Origin: Paragonimus westermani
Taxonomy: Eukaryota; Platyhelminthes; Trematoda; Plagiorchiida; Troglotrematidae
DNA length: 64,000 bases
Assembly: GCA_008508345.1 (NCBI GenBank)
Contig: QNGE01003786.1
Coordinates: forward strand, 825 to 64,824
Direction of reading: 5' to 3'
The notes under the pieces were generated by a model. The model saw only the letters and a list, made by a program, of their open reading frames with translations, was not told the origin of the DNA and ran no database searches. This document shows, piece after piece, positions 13,201-27,105 of this stretch (positions are counted from its first letter, which is position 1; every line of letters starts with the position of its first letter). The translations under genes were made by a program, and so were the position numbers.

Positions 13201-16200
13201 AAATTTTCACGGTGAATAAAGTCTAAGAGAACTAAACAACGAACAGTTTACAAGAAAAAGGCCCAGAAATATAAATGTCTACCCTTCTAATCAGGGTAAG
13301 CAGAAACGAATTTTGTTTGCTTGATTGTTCATGGCAGTCATTTGCAAATGATTAGATAGATAGTAAAAACACGATTAACGTGTAAATCGTTTAACATTAG
13401 CACTCATCAAAATTTCGTTGTAGTAAGCAATAAAACATCGGTGATAGTCACTTGTATTCAACTACCGCATCATCATGAAGAGTCAGAAAACAATGGTGAA
13501 AGAAGGAAGGGATGGTCACGTCAATAGTACTATCTGCGAAGAGCTTCATTAAACGGTCATTACTGAAACATCCTTCAAGACGTCGAGTTGTTTTAAGCCC
13601 TGAAAAGCATTCATTTAATGCACCTCAAAAGCAGTAATCCTCTCGAACAATAAATAATATAGTGGGTACACCATTCAGTCTACCTGTTCGGTTAGGGGTA
13701 TATGACGAACTGCGTTTAGGTGATTGCGCTAAGAACAACTTTGTACTTTAGGCAATCGTGAGAACTCATTGACGGTTTTCTTCCCAGTTGAGTCCAACCC
13801 TTCTTTCAGACAAGCAGAAGGCAAGATCTAACGAGAGGTTTCTGGTTGACATATGTTGGATCACATACAGTGAACACAAATACCATTTAGGTTAATAAAT
13901 CAGCGTTCAGCAGGAACATACTGAGAACAAGGTAATTCAAATCAAACTAAACTAAATATAGTTGTGATGAATCTGGTAGGTGATTTTTGTGTACACACTC
14001 GCTCAGTTGAAGTGAGCATAAAACACAAATATGGGACAGAGAACAAAACATTTGTGGGAGAAATTACTAGGCTGTATAACGCTCCAAGTTACGCAACCGA
14101 AACTTTTCGTCATTCACCAGTTTCACTCTGTTTAGTACATTGATAGCCAGGAAAGTATGAGAAGACTTACTGTCTATGTACAGACTTTTGTACAAGTAAT
14201 GATTCGGAAATGACGGACGTGTGAGACAGAAAATTTCTACCTCACTATGACTTGAATCTCGTGTTAATATTCCAAATGCATTTTATGAAGAAATTTGCAA
14301 TACAGTGAAGAGTAACTGCACGAAATGAAATAAATTACGACCGGCAAGAAATTATCACTGCTTTTAAACAGACATTTGAAATTGTGACCGCCAACTAAAT
14401 TTGTTAACAATAAAAATCGGCTAACATAACGGGGAATATCAAACATAATATATGGAAGACGTCATTCAGGTGTATGAAAACACTATAAAAGCCATAGGAA
14501 ACGATACACTTGAGAACCTGCCAATTTTGTGTGAGATGTCGTGTTCATGGGCGCATTGACATGAATCAAGAAACCTTTTGAACAAAAACACATTTACAGC
14601 AGTCTGCAAGAATAGTTTGTTAAAAATGTGGTAAATTCTGTGAACACGATAAAGACAGAAGTATTCTCACCGCCATCTGTTTCAAGTTTCCGTAGCGAGT
14701 CAATGTTCAGCTGTTGATCTGCCTAAGCTTTTCGACACAGTGCTTCGCGAATAAGATCATAACACCCACAGGGTGAAGTGGCCTATGAACCATGTGTCGG
14801 CGAGAACGAAACCGAGCGCAGTAAGTGAGGCCAGGCGGGTACACGACCAGCTCACTCTTCTGAAAGTTGTAGTGTTTGTTTCTATGACGTTTCTTCCACA
14901 AGTCAGCGATCATGAAGGGTCGATGGCCATAAAATGCAACAAGCTGACTACCATAGGCCGGAAGTCGCAAGTGTATGGCGAGACACGTGGTAAGATACAG
15001 AATATTCCAGTTCTTCATGACACGGCTGGTCGATTTTGGAGTTTTAAACAGTGTTATATGTGGTATCATTTCCAAAGACCTTACAACCTTTAATTAGCAA
15101 ATTACACTTCTGTGAGTAGGCAAGAAAGTCACTGTTGTAGCGGTGTTCCTTCTTTGGATTTCTTTGATTTATTTTGTCAGATCTAGTCAGATAGACACAG
15201 TTATGATCTTTACTATGGTCTTATAGTAACTGATGTTAGCGTCATGAAGGTTAATAGCCTCTTTAAAAATAAGCGTGCCTTCGAGTAATTCTCTAGCTTG
15301 TAGCTAACTGTGAGGATAATTCAAGTACCACACAGTGTTCTGGGAGCACCGGTCAAAACGAACGTGATCATATGAAGATGTCATTCTAACTAAGTGATCA
15401 GTGCCACATGTTCCAATAACTGCTGCTGTTCACCGATGGGATTGCACGCAGACTTGGATATAGTTAGGCCGCTTAGATATATACAAAGTTGCATAACGGG
15501 TATCGCAACAGAAAAACTCTGGACCAGCGGAACGATTTGTGAAGTGCAACACGCGGAACACCATATATTACATAGCACAAAGCGCTCACTTAGAAACGTT
15601 TAGAAACGTTTACATTAATTAGTGGAACTTTCTTTGCTTGGCTTTAGTTCCCGATTTCAACTGCGCCACTCAGGTCAGTAATTTGGGGTAATCATATCGT
15701 AAATCACTGTCTCAAGTGTTCCGCATGCATTTGCATTTCTACGATGACCTGAGAAGCTACGGTCGCATGCTACAGAAATTGTTGGGTTTGACGTTGTTCG
15801 GTAGCGAAATAACCGTTGAATGTGTCTCAAAATAGGTTTGCCAGCCAGCTGTACAGCAAATTTTTGTTTGTGTGATGCGTGAAGACTGTTCGTTGGCAGA
15901 CTTAAACGCCTTACTGATCTACCCTTCGGTCAACGTGTAAACATGCCGCATTCAAGCCGACTAGATTGCCCCACCAATCACATCCGGAGATTACTAAATT
16001 CGTTTTTGGCCTGAAAATTTGTTTTATATAGAGTGGTGGAAAACTTGTACGTGCGACGAATGTAGCCAACACAGATACTGTTATATTGTAAAAGTGTTTC
16101 TCGGTGAATCTCTTTCTGAAAGAAGTATTGTATTCGCAGCAAGATTCCCATAATCCAAGCAGGTCTGAAACTGGGTTGCTACCACTGTTTCTATCAGTAT

Positions 16201-19200
16201 GATCCCTGTTTGACTTTCTTTAAACAATGACAATTTGTAGTTTGATCGAGGTAGTGCAAACTTATCTTAGGTGTTTAAGAACAGTTGATACTGACAACGT
16301 TCGGAAAGTGATGAGTAACTTTATACGGATCTGTTCAATAACGGACCGTAGGCATTACCACGGATGAAGAAAGGAAAATGATGGGACAATAAAAATGTCT
16401 AGTTACAACAGTAATTGGCCGGTTTACTTCATTCTAACTTGGTCACTTACCAATGTCTGGATATTCGTTTGATAGTATAATGCGGCGCTGTTCGGAAATT
16501 TTTGGTGGGGAGAGAGTGTTGCTCGACAAGTTCAGGAGATAATCCGACGTTTCGAGCTAATTCTAATACTTTAAGTTTCAGCTACACACAGCAGTCCTTA
16601 TCAAGAGTGTTGTATTTGAAACCACTCTAAAGAAGGGATTGGTAATTCACCGAAGCTAACCGTGATTAGACCAGTGAACACTACATCGGAACTAATTATT
16701 GGAATAAGGTGGGCATTGAGCAGAAATGGAATTGGTGCCACGGATTACGAGGTTTTGTGTCCAATGTTCCTTATCAGTCGGGACTATACAGCGGACACAG
16801 TTTTTATCATTGTGATCCATGCGTAAGTGTGGGGCGGTTTGACAGATGTTTAGCACACCATCTTTCCGTATGAAAAAATCGACTTTTATTGACCAGACAA
16901 GCCGGGTCTATAAAGATGTTGTGTCACCCTGACAGCGGTAGATTGCCAAAGTAGTCTCAGGCAATCTGTTAAAAAATTGTGAGCTTTTGTGAGATATTGT
17001 CTGAGTTAACGCACCGTTTACTATATCCTGATTGAATTTAGTACTAAATTATTCAAGTCAACCGTGTACTCAAGGCTCGGCTTCTCGTGTACGGTGTGGG
17101 TTGGAAAGCAGAGTGTCTCTAATCAGCTTATAGGCTACCAGTTTTGGTTTCCATGTTGTTTCGGTGCTTCTTCTGTGATAAATAATCTTAAAGTATTCCA
17201 CAATCCTGCGTTCTAGAAAGTATGAAGCGTCGCGGAATTTCGATTTATTTTGGACCCCATAACTTCACCTGCGTCCAAGGGCGAACAACAAACTTCCACG
17301 TATATGAACACCCTTAAATCTGCAGTAGGAGCTATTTAGAAGGAACAAAACAATGGCCATAGTTGGTAAACCATCGTTTTCTGGCAGAATATTTTTTTTT
17401 AGAAATGATGGTGGCTATCCCTCCAGTATTCTAAGATCTTGGTCAGAAGAGTTAAGATTTTAGGCTGTTTTAAAAACAGTTCGTTATGCAAGTGATGTCT
17501 TCTTCAGAATGACCACAATCGATCGCTTGTCGCCAACTTTTATTCAGATCGCTACCGTAGTATAAACTCTCTGCAGATTATTGCAACGATGTTTAACCTC
17601 ACCGTTTCGTTCGGGTGTGATCAGTTAGAAGTTAGTAAGTAACAAACTATGGACCATCGCATAACTAATTCTTTCAATCTCTCCTCGAGTTTGTGAAACA
17701 TCAGTTAGAGTGGGGTGCTCTGTTATTCCGCTATACTGTAATACAGGGCAGTATTTACTATGCGTGACCAAACAATATGAGATGATGATTCTGATAACCC
17801 CAGCTGTCCGACTTTCAGTGAGATTAGCTCAATTTTAGCGGCCACTTGAGCAAAAGATAAGTTATCAACCTTAAGGTTGATTATGCTGCATGCTCATATA
17901 AAATTCACAAAGATCACAGTCGAATTTCGCGATGAAACCATACAAATTTCTTTGATGATGACTATCATCTGATTGACGTCGGAGAAAAGTCGATTCAACG
18001 AGGAGAACATTAATCACCAGCTTCGCGCCCACACATCAATCGAGGAAACACCATCTTCAAACAGCAACCAACAATTATCGATTAGTTTTGTCGTTGACTA
18101 GTAAGCGAAGACTGATGGGTTTCTTCAATGCTAAATAAAATGGAACATGACATTGCATTATCAGGTTGCCATAAGTATAAGAAACAAAACATCTGCATGT
18201 TTCTTCAATCGGTCCCGAAAAATATCATCACTCAATGCTCTGAACACCAGCTAGTTATGCATCACATAATCAAGTGTGGCTGTTTGCGTGGGTGCGCAAA
18301 AGAGCAAAGTGGATCGCCGGGACCAAGAAAGTTATGACGTCTGGACGAACACACAATCGAGCAAATCATCGGACAATATTCCATGAGAGCGAACGATGGG
18401 CAAATAGCAAGAAAACTGCCAACCGACAAGAATTTTTTAGACGACCAGAAATATCTTCAACCCAATGATTGTGCACGATCACGTGTGTCGCAACTTCAGT
18501 AAAGGCTGGTTTCGCACTTTTGTTTTTATTCACGATCAGAATAGCGAACTATTATTAGTGCCAACTTAAATTGGGAAAAATAAGCAGCTTTTTTAATTTT
18601 CAATGTCCCGATGATAAACTAACAAAGGTTCATATTGATCATTATTCATTTGGTTCAATCAAATTGGGGGTCTTATATTCCAACTTCATCAAGAAAAGTC
18701 CTCCATTATGCATATGATTGTACAAAAATTGGGGCGTAAACTAATGAACTCACAACAGAACTATAATCTGTGGACAGGTCTTTGACAACTGCCATGATGT
18801 GATAATGTTTTCAAACTAATGACAACGGAACGTGGTGTTCTCAAAATAAGACCCCGAGAATCTGTTCAACCACTAACTGCTTTTAAGTTCTATCAACGGA
18901 GAAGACAGTTTTATTCGTCATTTCCCAGTGCTGACGATTTAAAGTGAACTGTTCTATTCCAAAGTGAATATTTCGTGCTATTAAGTGTTTTGGTTTTTAC
19001 TACTTCCGGACCGATCCTACCCCGAAGTTTTTGCAGTAATTTTTACGCAGTCAAAAGTAGTTTCGTTGTTTTGTAAGAAAATTATTGAGTCCCAAACTAA
19101 TTAACTGTCACTGATGTGCTTCTACAGAATTTAGACATTTGGTTGCAGTCTCTTACAGTTAAACGATAACATCACCGGGACATATGAAACGCGAAAAGTG

Positions 19201-22200
19201 TATACAGAGTGAAATTTATACCCATTGCTATTTAGTTAGCTTGTCTAAAACTGGCAGAATGGGGACAGAATTTCGCACGGTTTATTCGGCCAAAATTCGC
19301 TGCGCCCTCTTGTTACGGCCAGCGAAGGTGGTAACAAAAACGAACGATCGCGGTGGTCCATTTATACGTCCCATCCAGCTCACAGTATGTGAGGCAAGAG
19401 CATCGAAACGCGAGATTCTTGTCAACTCTCCTCAAAGACATTCTGATCTAACCCAATTCTAACGCAAAAAGTCAAGACAAAAACTGGCTTCCACAAAAAA
19501 TGCTTTTAGGTGCACCGTCTGAAAAAAAACTAGTTGGGAATTTGTAGAAATGTTTAACAAGGTAGACCAAGAAATAGTTATATAAACAGACAAACCAGAG
19601 CTAAGGATACAAGAAGAGATGCCAACCGGAACAGACATTTAAAATAGTGCGGAAAAGTGTTGAATTTCCGCGAATGTAAAAGAGTCAAAACTTGGTGACG
19701 AATTTCAGTTAAACACAACAAATTTTGGCCTGTGCTATACTAATTGAGATTTTTCGGGAACAATGGGTTTTTGATAACACTACACGCACATACCGCGGCT
19801 GAAAATGAATATATATTGCAGGCAAAATTGCTCATCAACATTTCAGTCAGTAAAATCACTTGGAGAGAACAACATTGCAAGTTAAGTATCACTGCCACGG
19901 TAGTGTCGAACTGACAATCGGTTCACGCTGCTTACAGGAGGTGGAGTGAATCAACTTGATAAGAAAGGCCTCCATGAGATCTTTTAACCAATTGTTACTA
20001 GATGCATGAACGACCCGAAATGCTCAGATGGTGTTCACTTGGCAGTGTGCGTTAAGGTGGTGTTCTTTCTGCACAACCTTGTTCACTACTGTTAGGTGGC
20101 ATATCTTCCAGCAAAGCGGACAAGATGAATTGCATAATACCGACCGACCTAATTTGGGGGGTATTACCATCTACGAGCTTATGCAGACAGGTAGAATCGG
20201 ACTTTGTTCTCACTTGCTTGCTGACATCTATAAAAAACGATTCGACCTGGTATCGCGATTACCATGCATGATCGTCCTGTTTTTAAGTTGCCAAGTGTCT
20301 TGATTGCCTTCTACGATAATTACTTACATATATATATATATATAGCCCCCCGTGGTTTAATGCTAAACTCTTTTTCAGTGAGCAGTAGAACTCAGTCTTC
20401 TCCATGTAGGGCTGGGATTTAAGCTAACTAGTTGAAGTCGTAGTGGGTGCCTGATCAACGCAATAAAATTTGGGGGTGGTGAATTGCTTTCACGTATAAC
20501 CTTGAACTTTCGCTTCTGTGGAGAACGATACATGTGAGGTAACAATACGGTGGGATTAGGGGTTCGATTTACTTCTCCTCAGCTATTTGGTTGAAAGTCT
20601 TTCTTAACGGTACACAGTTGTAAATGAAAACTGGAGCTATTTGTGACCAAATGTCTGCGACCAGTCTAAGCAATCAGAACGTTACAGGTAACTTTAGCTA
20701 AATGGAGTATATGGATGTCGGTGTCATTCTCTTTGGGGTTGGGCTCGTTGGCGTGTTGTTTTCACGAATACCGTTATTATATAAACGCTCATGCTTTGAA
20801 TTGATGTTCGAGCCCAAATTATATGGCTTTAGATTTTCCTGAAACACACGTACACCGGATGGTTTAAGTTTGGCTTTCTCTTTGTTGATTCATGTTGATC
20901 AGATAGAGAACTCATAATTTGAATTTCCACCTCTATTTTCACCAGTAACTTTTCTCTTTCTGACGTTTGTCATTCCTGGTTTGACCCGGTTATGCTTTCA
21001 AGGCTCATATTTTATAACCAGTAAAATTTGTTCTGCTTGAGATTTTGCGAATTGATGTCATACTTTATCTCCTCTCAATAGTCCTTCATGTGGAAATATT
21101 TGGCTACAAGATTCTCAATAATCAGGCAGGAATGTTGTCCAGACGAGATCGTTTACGGGTAGCACATCAATGAAGCCTCCCCTGACCAACCATTGTAATG
21201 CATCGATAACATGGCTCACATCCATCTAACTAAGCGGGTACGGAAAAGCTTATCCAACTGGAATGTGAATACTGCTTATAAGCAGATCAGTTAAGATGAA
21301 CGATTGGGGTAACAACTTTCCACATTAACATATTCTTTAGAGATGGCGGCGAGTTTCTAGTTATTTCGCCGCAGAGAACGTAAATCGTTTACTTATAGTG
21401 CGTCCTGTGCGCTGGAGCAGACTTTCGAGTGACCAGATGCAAATTCAATCATTCGACTCGAGTCACTTAGTTGTATGATTTTATGTTTTGATGGGCAGCC
21501 AAGTTCGAATGAGATTTTTGAGCTCCCTGATTGGTAGAGAAGGTGAACATAATGACATGCGGTTTCCTTCGCTTTTTTGAATCTTGCTGAGTCTCAAATA
21601 ATTTGTGATAGACTCCTTTTCGAACTACCTACTCTGAACTTGCAAGTGATATAGAATGTTGGCCAACGGTTAGCCTGTCAAGACCCATTGTTCAAGTGGG
21701 TACATGATTGCAGTGTGACATTGAACTGATTGACCTCATTAACCACATGTCCCCCGTATACTCCCCTAACGATTCTCCCGTGAAATGTGTGATATAAATG
21801 TGATGTATTTAGCATGATGATGAATCACTGAAAACGAGCTTGTTCGCTACACATTGTTTTTCATGACTACGCTGGGAATTTTTACGAAATTCATAAATGG
21901 CTTACTGAATGGCCTGTCTAAGTAGTGGCCGAACATTTCCGTCTACCCACCACCCTAACCTCTTTGGTGTAATATCCGTGCATCTCTTGCTTCAAACACT
22001 TCACGTTCCCAGTAATGTTGGCATAGCGACAACCAAGCACTTGTTACTGTTGTTCAACTTAAGGTCATATATACGATCTAAATTTGGTGTTATGAATGTG
22101 CATAGTGTAATGGCAGCTGCTTATCCAAATCCGGTTGTAAATAGTCATGAAAATGCTACAGTTGATGATGCTTGAAAATTCACAGTTTATTCCATAGAGC

Positions 22201-23325
22201 AACATATATCCAATTGGGATAATCTGGACCCTTTCTCAAATCCCGTATAACGTTCTGAGATTTCTTACTGTCAACAAAATCGACGGCATTCTGTTTGAAA
22301 TTGAGCCTCACCTCAATATCATTCCGTACACAGAACGATTTCATCTCCGCCTCTCTTGCTACATTATTTTCAGTTTTTGGGATGAAATTTAACCCTCAAT
22401 CATTAATGTGCATCATCACATGGTCAAATCAAATTAATATTAATGTAACTCATTCAAATGTGCATATTACACTTCCGAAGAGTGTAGTGAGAGTTCACTT
22501 AGGTTAGTCGGCTGGATATCAGTGTGTAAACGGTACAGCTTTGGCAAACAACTAGCCGCACTTTTGCGTGTGTAGTGGCTGAAAATTCCCTCACTCATAG
22601 GAGGTATGAAGTACCTTGTTAATACTGGTATTTATTAATCCTCTAGGCTGATCGATTACGCATGCTGAAAAGTGTCGATCTGATCAGTCATTATACAATT
22701 CTACTTAGCAATATTCTACTGAAAGCGACAGTTGACGACCGAAGAAATGTGGTGGCCGAATAAAATGCGCAAAGCTGAGTGATACATCGCGGTTTCGCTG
22801 CAAAAATCCTAATGAGGCAGTACACTCTTGGGGATCAATGGGGTGGTTGAGTCAGCAGTAGCTTGGATAGTGTCACAGTGCAAGCTGATGGTGATGCGGT
22901 TCATGCAAGAGTTAGTATCAGTTCAACCGGAAGGACTTTTAGACCAAATTATCCGTGGTTTGAACTACAAGGTCTTACTGCTGGAACATGTGTTAGCAAT
23001 ATTGTGTGCTTAGGGTGATTGGATATTTAGGGATGATAGTGTCCTGATCACTCGTTATACCTCTGCACAAGATTCTGAGTTAGATTAAAGAGACCGCCCT
23101 TTTCAGGAAAAGTGTATAATGATTAGGTTGTTAATTCTTGTTTAACCACTTTAGTTGTTTAGAGTACACTGGTCAACCGGACGGAGTATTGACAGACATG
23201 ATGGATTGGTGTACAGTGTCTTAACCTGAAAATGAATGGTATTCGGCTAGTTACTTTGGCTTACAGAATCGAGAAGCAAGTACACGTGCGCGAAAATGCA
23301 GTGCATCCACAGCGAGGGCGTGCTC
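10209..23325. other. Long stretch without recognisable genes
   Basis: About 13 kb of A+T-rich sequence with only short open frames. The two longest (106 codons at 14773-15093 plus; 122 codons at 14707-15075 minus) overlap each other on opposite strands and match nothing I recognise. A TA microsatellite lies at 20328-20344, and a 10-base unit is tandemly doubled near 15592-15611. I cannot exclude small exons of genes with very long introns. Confidence 0.45.
20328..20344. repeat. (AT)n microsatellite
   Basis: Uninterrupted alternating A and T, followed by a run of Cs. Confidence 0.9.
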
Positions 23326-23468
23326 TTTGGTATTGATATGTTCGCCGAGCTTGGCATTTAGGTTGCAAACGTTTCATCACCAAGCGAGGTGACATCATCA
23401 GTGCGTGAGTGTTCGGCGTATAATTTTGCAACCTAAATGCCAAGCTCGGCGAACATATCAATACCAAA
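23326..23468 (-). repeat. 44-bp perfect palindrome, likely Penelope-like element end
   Basis: Positions 23326-23369 and 23425-23468 are exact reverse complements (44 of 44) around a 55-base centre, and the match breaks at the next base on both sides. Read on the minus strand, the centre carries a hammerhead ribozyme core placed so that the palindrome arms extend its stem I. Penelope-like retroelements are known to have an inverted duplication of their terminal repeat and to encode hammerheads with very short stem III. The assignment to that class is inference, since I found no reverse transcriptase or GIY-YIG domain nearby. Confidence 0.75.
23365..23404 (-). ncRNA. Hammerhead ribozyme motif (Penelope type)
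   Basis: The minus strand holds the core CTGATGA (23401-23395), a stem II of GTCACC paired with GGTGAT (last pair a G-U wobble), and GAAA (23375-23372). Next come the self-complementary ACGT, which can act as a 2-bp or dimeric stem III, and U17. Stem I starts with TGC (23367-23365) pairing with GCA (23404-23402) just before the core and then continues in the 44-bp arms. One extra U between A9 and stem II is non-standard. Predicted cleavage is between 23368 and 23367. Activity is not certain because of the extra U and the wobble. Confidence 0.65.
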
Positions 23469-26400
23469 ACCATCAACCCGAGCTACAAACAACGCCACCA
23501 CTATTCCCAACCATCAGGGCCGTGCTCATTTGATTGTCAGAGCCAACCTTTGTAATTGATGTTCACCAACTCTGATCACTGACTGTGGTTAAGGTCTGAT
23601 TAAGTAGACTGAGTGGTGAGAACTACCAGGTCAGCAGTTTTACCTAAGTGTATATACCTCAGGATCATCTGATGCCCAGTTTACCAAGTCCAGCATACTG
23701 AGGTTAGACAGCTGGGAAAGCCTTCGAAAGCGCTTGGAGATGGATGAGTTGCAGTCTCATCCCATCCAATATTCCTCGGCCAATACATTGCATTGCACCA
23801 TCGTCCACTTCAACGGGGATAACACCACCCGTTTATGAAAACACTAGTCTATCTGAATGTGTAAGCTGCAGCTAGGTGGAAATTTACATATATCACTGTG
23901 CGCCTCAAGTGACCTCAGTTTTTCGATGCATATGGCAGTGCCCGGACAACCAGAGACGAGATGTATCACATAAAAAACTTTTCTGTTCAGCTTTGGGCGA
24001 ACGAACTCGCAGTAATTTGCCCCACAGTTCTAACCGAGTTTGATGACTGTTTGGATGTGAATTTTTCCTTACAGTAAGTTACCCAGTCAATACCGACCAT
24101 CTTTGATTTTATGGCTCCCTAAGCAATCTTTACGAGTTAATTTAATTTTGTCCCGAAAGGTTAACACTACTGGGACAAGAGTCAGGTTTCCAAATTCCGA
24201 CCTGATACAGCTGAATGACACGGTGTGTGCAGACAGGTTATTTTTTCTTCGTTGACGCTAACTTAATTAAGGGTCAATGTTGCTTACGGTGTAGGTGAGT
24301 GAACGCTGAAAGAGTTGGTCTGATCTCAGTAAAATATAAACCGTAAAGCTGTAGATGCACTAGAGATAGTCTCAATAGAGACACATCAAAACTCGTCCTA
24401 TGCCAAACTTGTGGTAATTCAGCCAACATGGATATTGCTTAAGGTAGTCTGAGCACCGCGGATGTTAGAAAATATCGGTCACACAGGTGAAACAGAAACC
24501 ATCCAGTTAAATGTTCTGTTCCTCAGAACATTCTGTAGAAGTCTAGAATGACACCTTGAACTGGATGGTTTTTTAATATTCTCTAGGCATATATTGTAAA
24601 GTTTAACAGAGTGGGAGATTTGCTCAGAGGGAAAAATTTGTGCCAATTTCAAAATTTTTATGGCACTGTAGAACAGCCTTAAAGAGGCTCATTAAGACTC
24701 ACTGAAACATACTGCAGACGTTTTGGCAAATACTGTTGGTCCTTGTTGCCAATATCATTTTTGTACGTCTGACTGTCATTCCGTTGTTTTTCGGAAAGTC
24801 GTTTGGGGTGTATCGTATGTCTGAAGAACTAGGCGAAAGAGTGATGTAGCATTCAATCGTTCAGTCTTTCTCGGGAATCAACAAACCAGTGTGCTTAAAC
24901 TGAAGCTCTGAGCCCAGTTAGATTGTATTGGATAGAAAGCCCACTTAGTGTCCAATCCTGGGATGGCGTAACGTCTACAAATATGACAGCAATTTGATTA
25001 AGCTATTCCAAATTCTGACTCAAGGAAGCCTTTTTAATGAAAGAACTAGATTAAAGTAAGATGATAGCTTAATCGTTCCCTTTTCACCGCTCAGAATTAG
25101 AAATTAATGATTGTACTATGCATATTTATAGTCATATTGTTTTAGATGTTCGTCGTTCTCTCGGAAACGAATGAACGCTGTAGCCAAGATAGAAAGACTT
25201 TCCGAATCGTGACTTCCGCTAAATTATTTAGCGCAACAAACAGTAGTGAGTTTGCAAGCGGTATTCATGTGTTACTGTCTGAGGACGGAGAATAAAAAAG
25301 ACTGATGATTATGAGCTAAACGAAGTCGCACTTTTCCGTTTAGTTGAAACCGCGGAGAGGAGGAGCACACTTTTAAGTTACTCATCGATTTGCTTGCTGA
25401 GCCTCGTTTCAATATGAAAGCCAAATGCCGCTTCTATTTATCGGCGACACTCTAATCGAAACACCACAAAGGGCTCTGTCTTAATATATCTACCGTTCTT
25501 ATTTTCGGTGTGCGAAATTTCAAAGATCTCAACTCTTCTTCGTTACTATTCATAAAAGACTTAGCATTTGTTGAGAGTTGTCGTAGAGAGAAGGAAACTG
25601 AGAGATAATTTAATTAAGTGCGAAATAATGCACGTGGGTCACTAGCAAATTCACTATGGTATTAAAAGTAAGAAGTTGGTGACCACTAAAAGTCAGATAG
25701 GACTCGAAAAACCGCTGCAACTAATCATAGTCCTCATTTGATGTGTTACAGTGGCTAAAAAGCGAAATCTGCAGCTGGGTTACTCACTGAAATACCCGGA
25801 ATGTTTCACACTAAGGGCCTTTCCATGTGCACCTCTACAGTCTTTACCCTATTATGAAACGTGCTGACCCCAAGAATGCACGACCAGTTCAGAGAGAGGT
25901 AGCCGAAACTGAAACATCATACGACATGTATGACTGGCAAGCCTCTGCATACGCCCACACTACAGCCAATTACCAGCGTTGTTAGCTGACCGTTTGAGGC
26001 ACGAACTTGATGCACATACTTAAAACGCCCAGTCGACACGTTGCATAACATAAACATGGGAGACCACCTCATAGATTTAAACAGCTATTAACTTGTTGAC
26101 ATTGATGCTATTCAGTTGTCTGTGTTTCATGCTACGGGGCGTTTGTGATGCTGTTGATGGGAGACTGCTGAATATGTTTAGTCATTTCACTTCATACCTT
26201 TCCGAATTCTATATCCTTTTGTAAGACAAATGCTTTAATTTCCAACGATGTTCTCTTGAGGATTCCAATATAAAAGATAAATGTACTGGTAATTGTGTTT
26301 GGTTTCTCTTAGGTGTGTTATTCTGAAGAACTCAACGAAAATCCCAGGTAGTTCACTTTGTTGTAAGTGGAGTCTCGTATTGTTCTATTCAGCATTCGTT

Positions 26401-26984
26401 TCAAAATCGCCCTATTTGACAATCCCATTTGGGGGAGGATGATTCTTAGAATAATGAAAAAGATTGGTAATTTTATGTAAATGATCGTGCGAATTCATCA
26501 CTCGGTTACAGATGACGGTCACAGTGTATATGTGTGTACTGAAGACATAATCGGATCGCGGGGAATTTCCCCCGGTCTATTCGACCGGGTAATTCTGATA
26601 ATCTTATTTCTCTTGGGGAAGCAAATGGCCTCAGCTGATAAGTGTAAACAATGGACTATCCAGCAACGCCGAACGACGCCATGGCAGGCACTCTTTTGCA
26701 ACCTAAACTTGTGTGCAAGCTCTCAGAATTTGAAAATGACAACTGATAAATATGTAACTATGCTGATCAGATTTGTGTGTCAGAAATCAGCCTACTCAAC
26801 TATCATAGAAAAATTCACAAATATTAATCGTCACGAAGGGAACAACTGGATAAACGTAAAAAATAGAACATCTGTCGAATCTACCTTGATGTACAAGGAA
26901 CCATGAAAGAAATGGAAGTGATCATTACGTGACAGTGTAGTCTAATAACTTCAAGCACTCTATTCCTGATCATAACAAAATGTC
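23469..26984. other. Intergenic, no gene recognised
   Basis: Only short frames. The one structured element I see is the nested hairpin at 24496-24571. The open frame at 26481-26906 (141 codons, plus) has no recognisable domain and a composition like its surroundings, so I treat it as chance. Confidence 0.45.
24496..24571. repeat. Nested hairpin
   Basis: An outer perfect 13-bp stem (24496-24508 with 24559-24571) encloses an inner perfect 9-bp stem (24510-24518 with 24524-24532, 5-base loop). No flanking gene explains it. It could be a tiny foldback element or a structured RNA. Confidence 0.6.
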
Positions 26985-27105
26985 TCTATGGAGTCAGAAA
27001 AAAGATGGACACGATCGGGATCTGAACTCTGGCTCACGCTCACGTGAGGTCATCACATTAATCAATGCGTCACTGATCTCGCATTAAGCACGACCGAATC
27101 ATTGT
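26985..27105 (-). mobile_element. Decayed tRNA-like SINE head, same family as 43845
   Basis: On the minus strand the segment aligns by eye with the head of the copy at 43845: GGTCGTGC then TTAATGCGAG, and an RNA polymerase III B-box-like GAGTTCAGATCCCG (27031-27018). The A-box region is degraded. No hammerhead follows. The homology fades into a T-run after the B box, so this copy is 3'-truncated. Confidence 0.5.

Noticed and set aside
14707..15093. Overlapping open frames of 122 and 106 codons on opposite strands.
   Set aside because: Opposite-strand overlap with no recognisable motif suggests a chance run with few stops.
15390..15603. Mirror-image open frames on both strands.
   Set aside because: Neither frame has a motif, and the overlap is a by-product of a stop-poor stretch.
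26481..26906. Open frame of 141 codons on the plus strand.
   Set aside because: No domain, no splice-site or promoter support, and a composition like the flanks.
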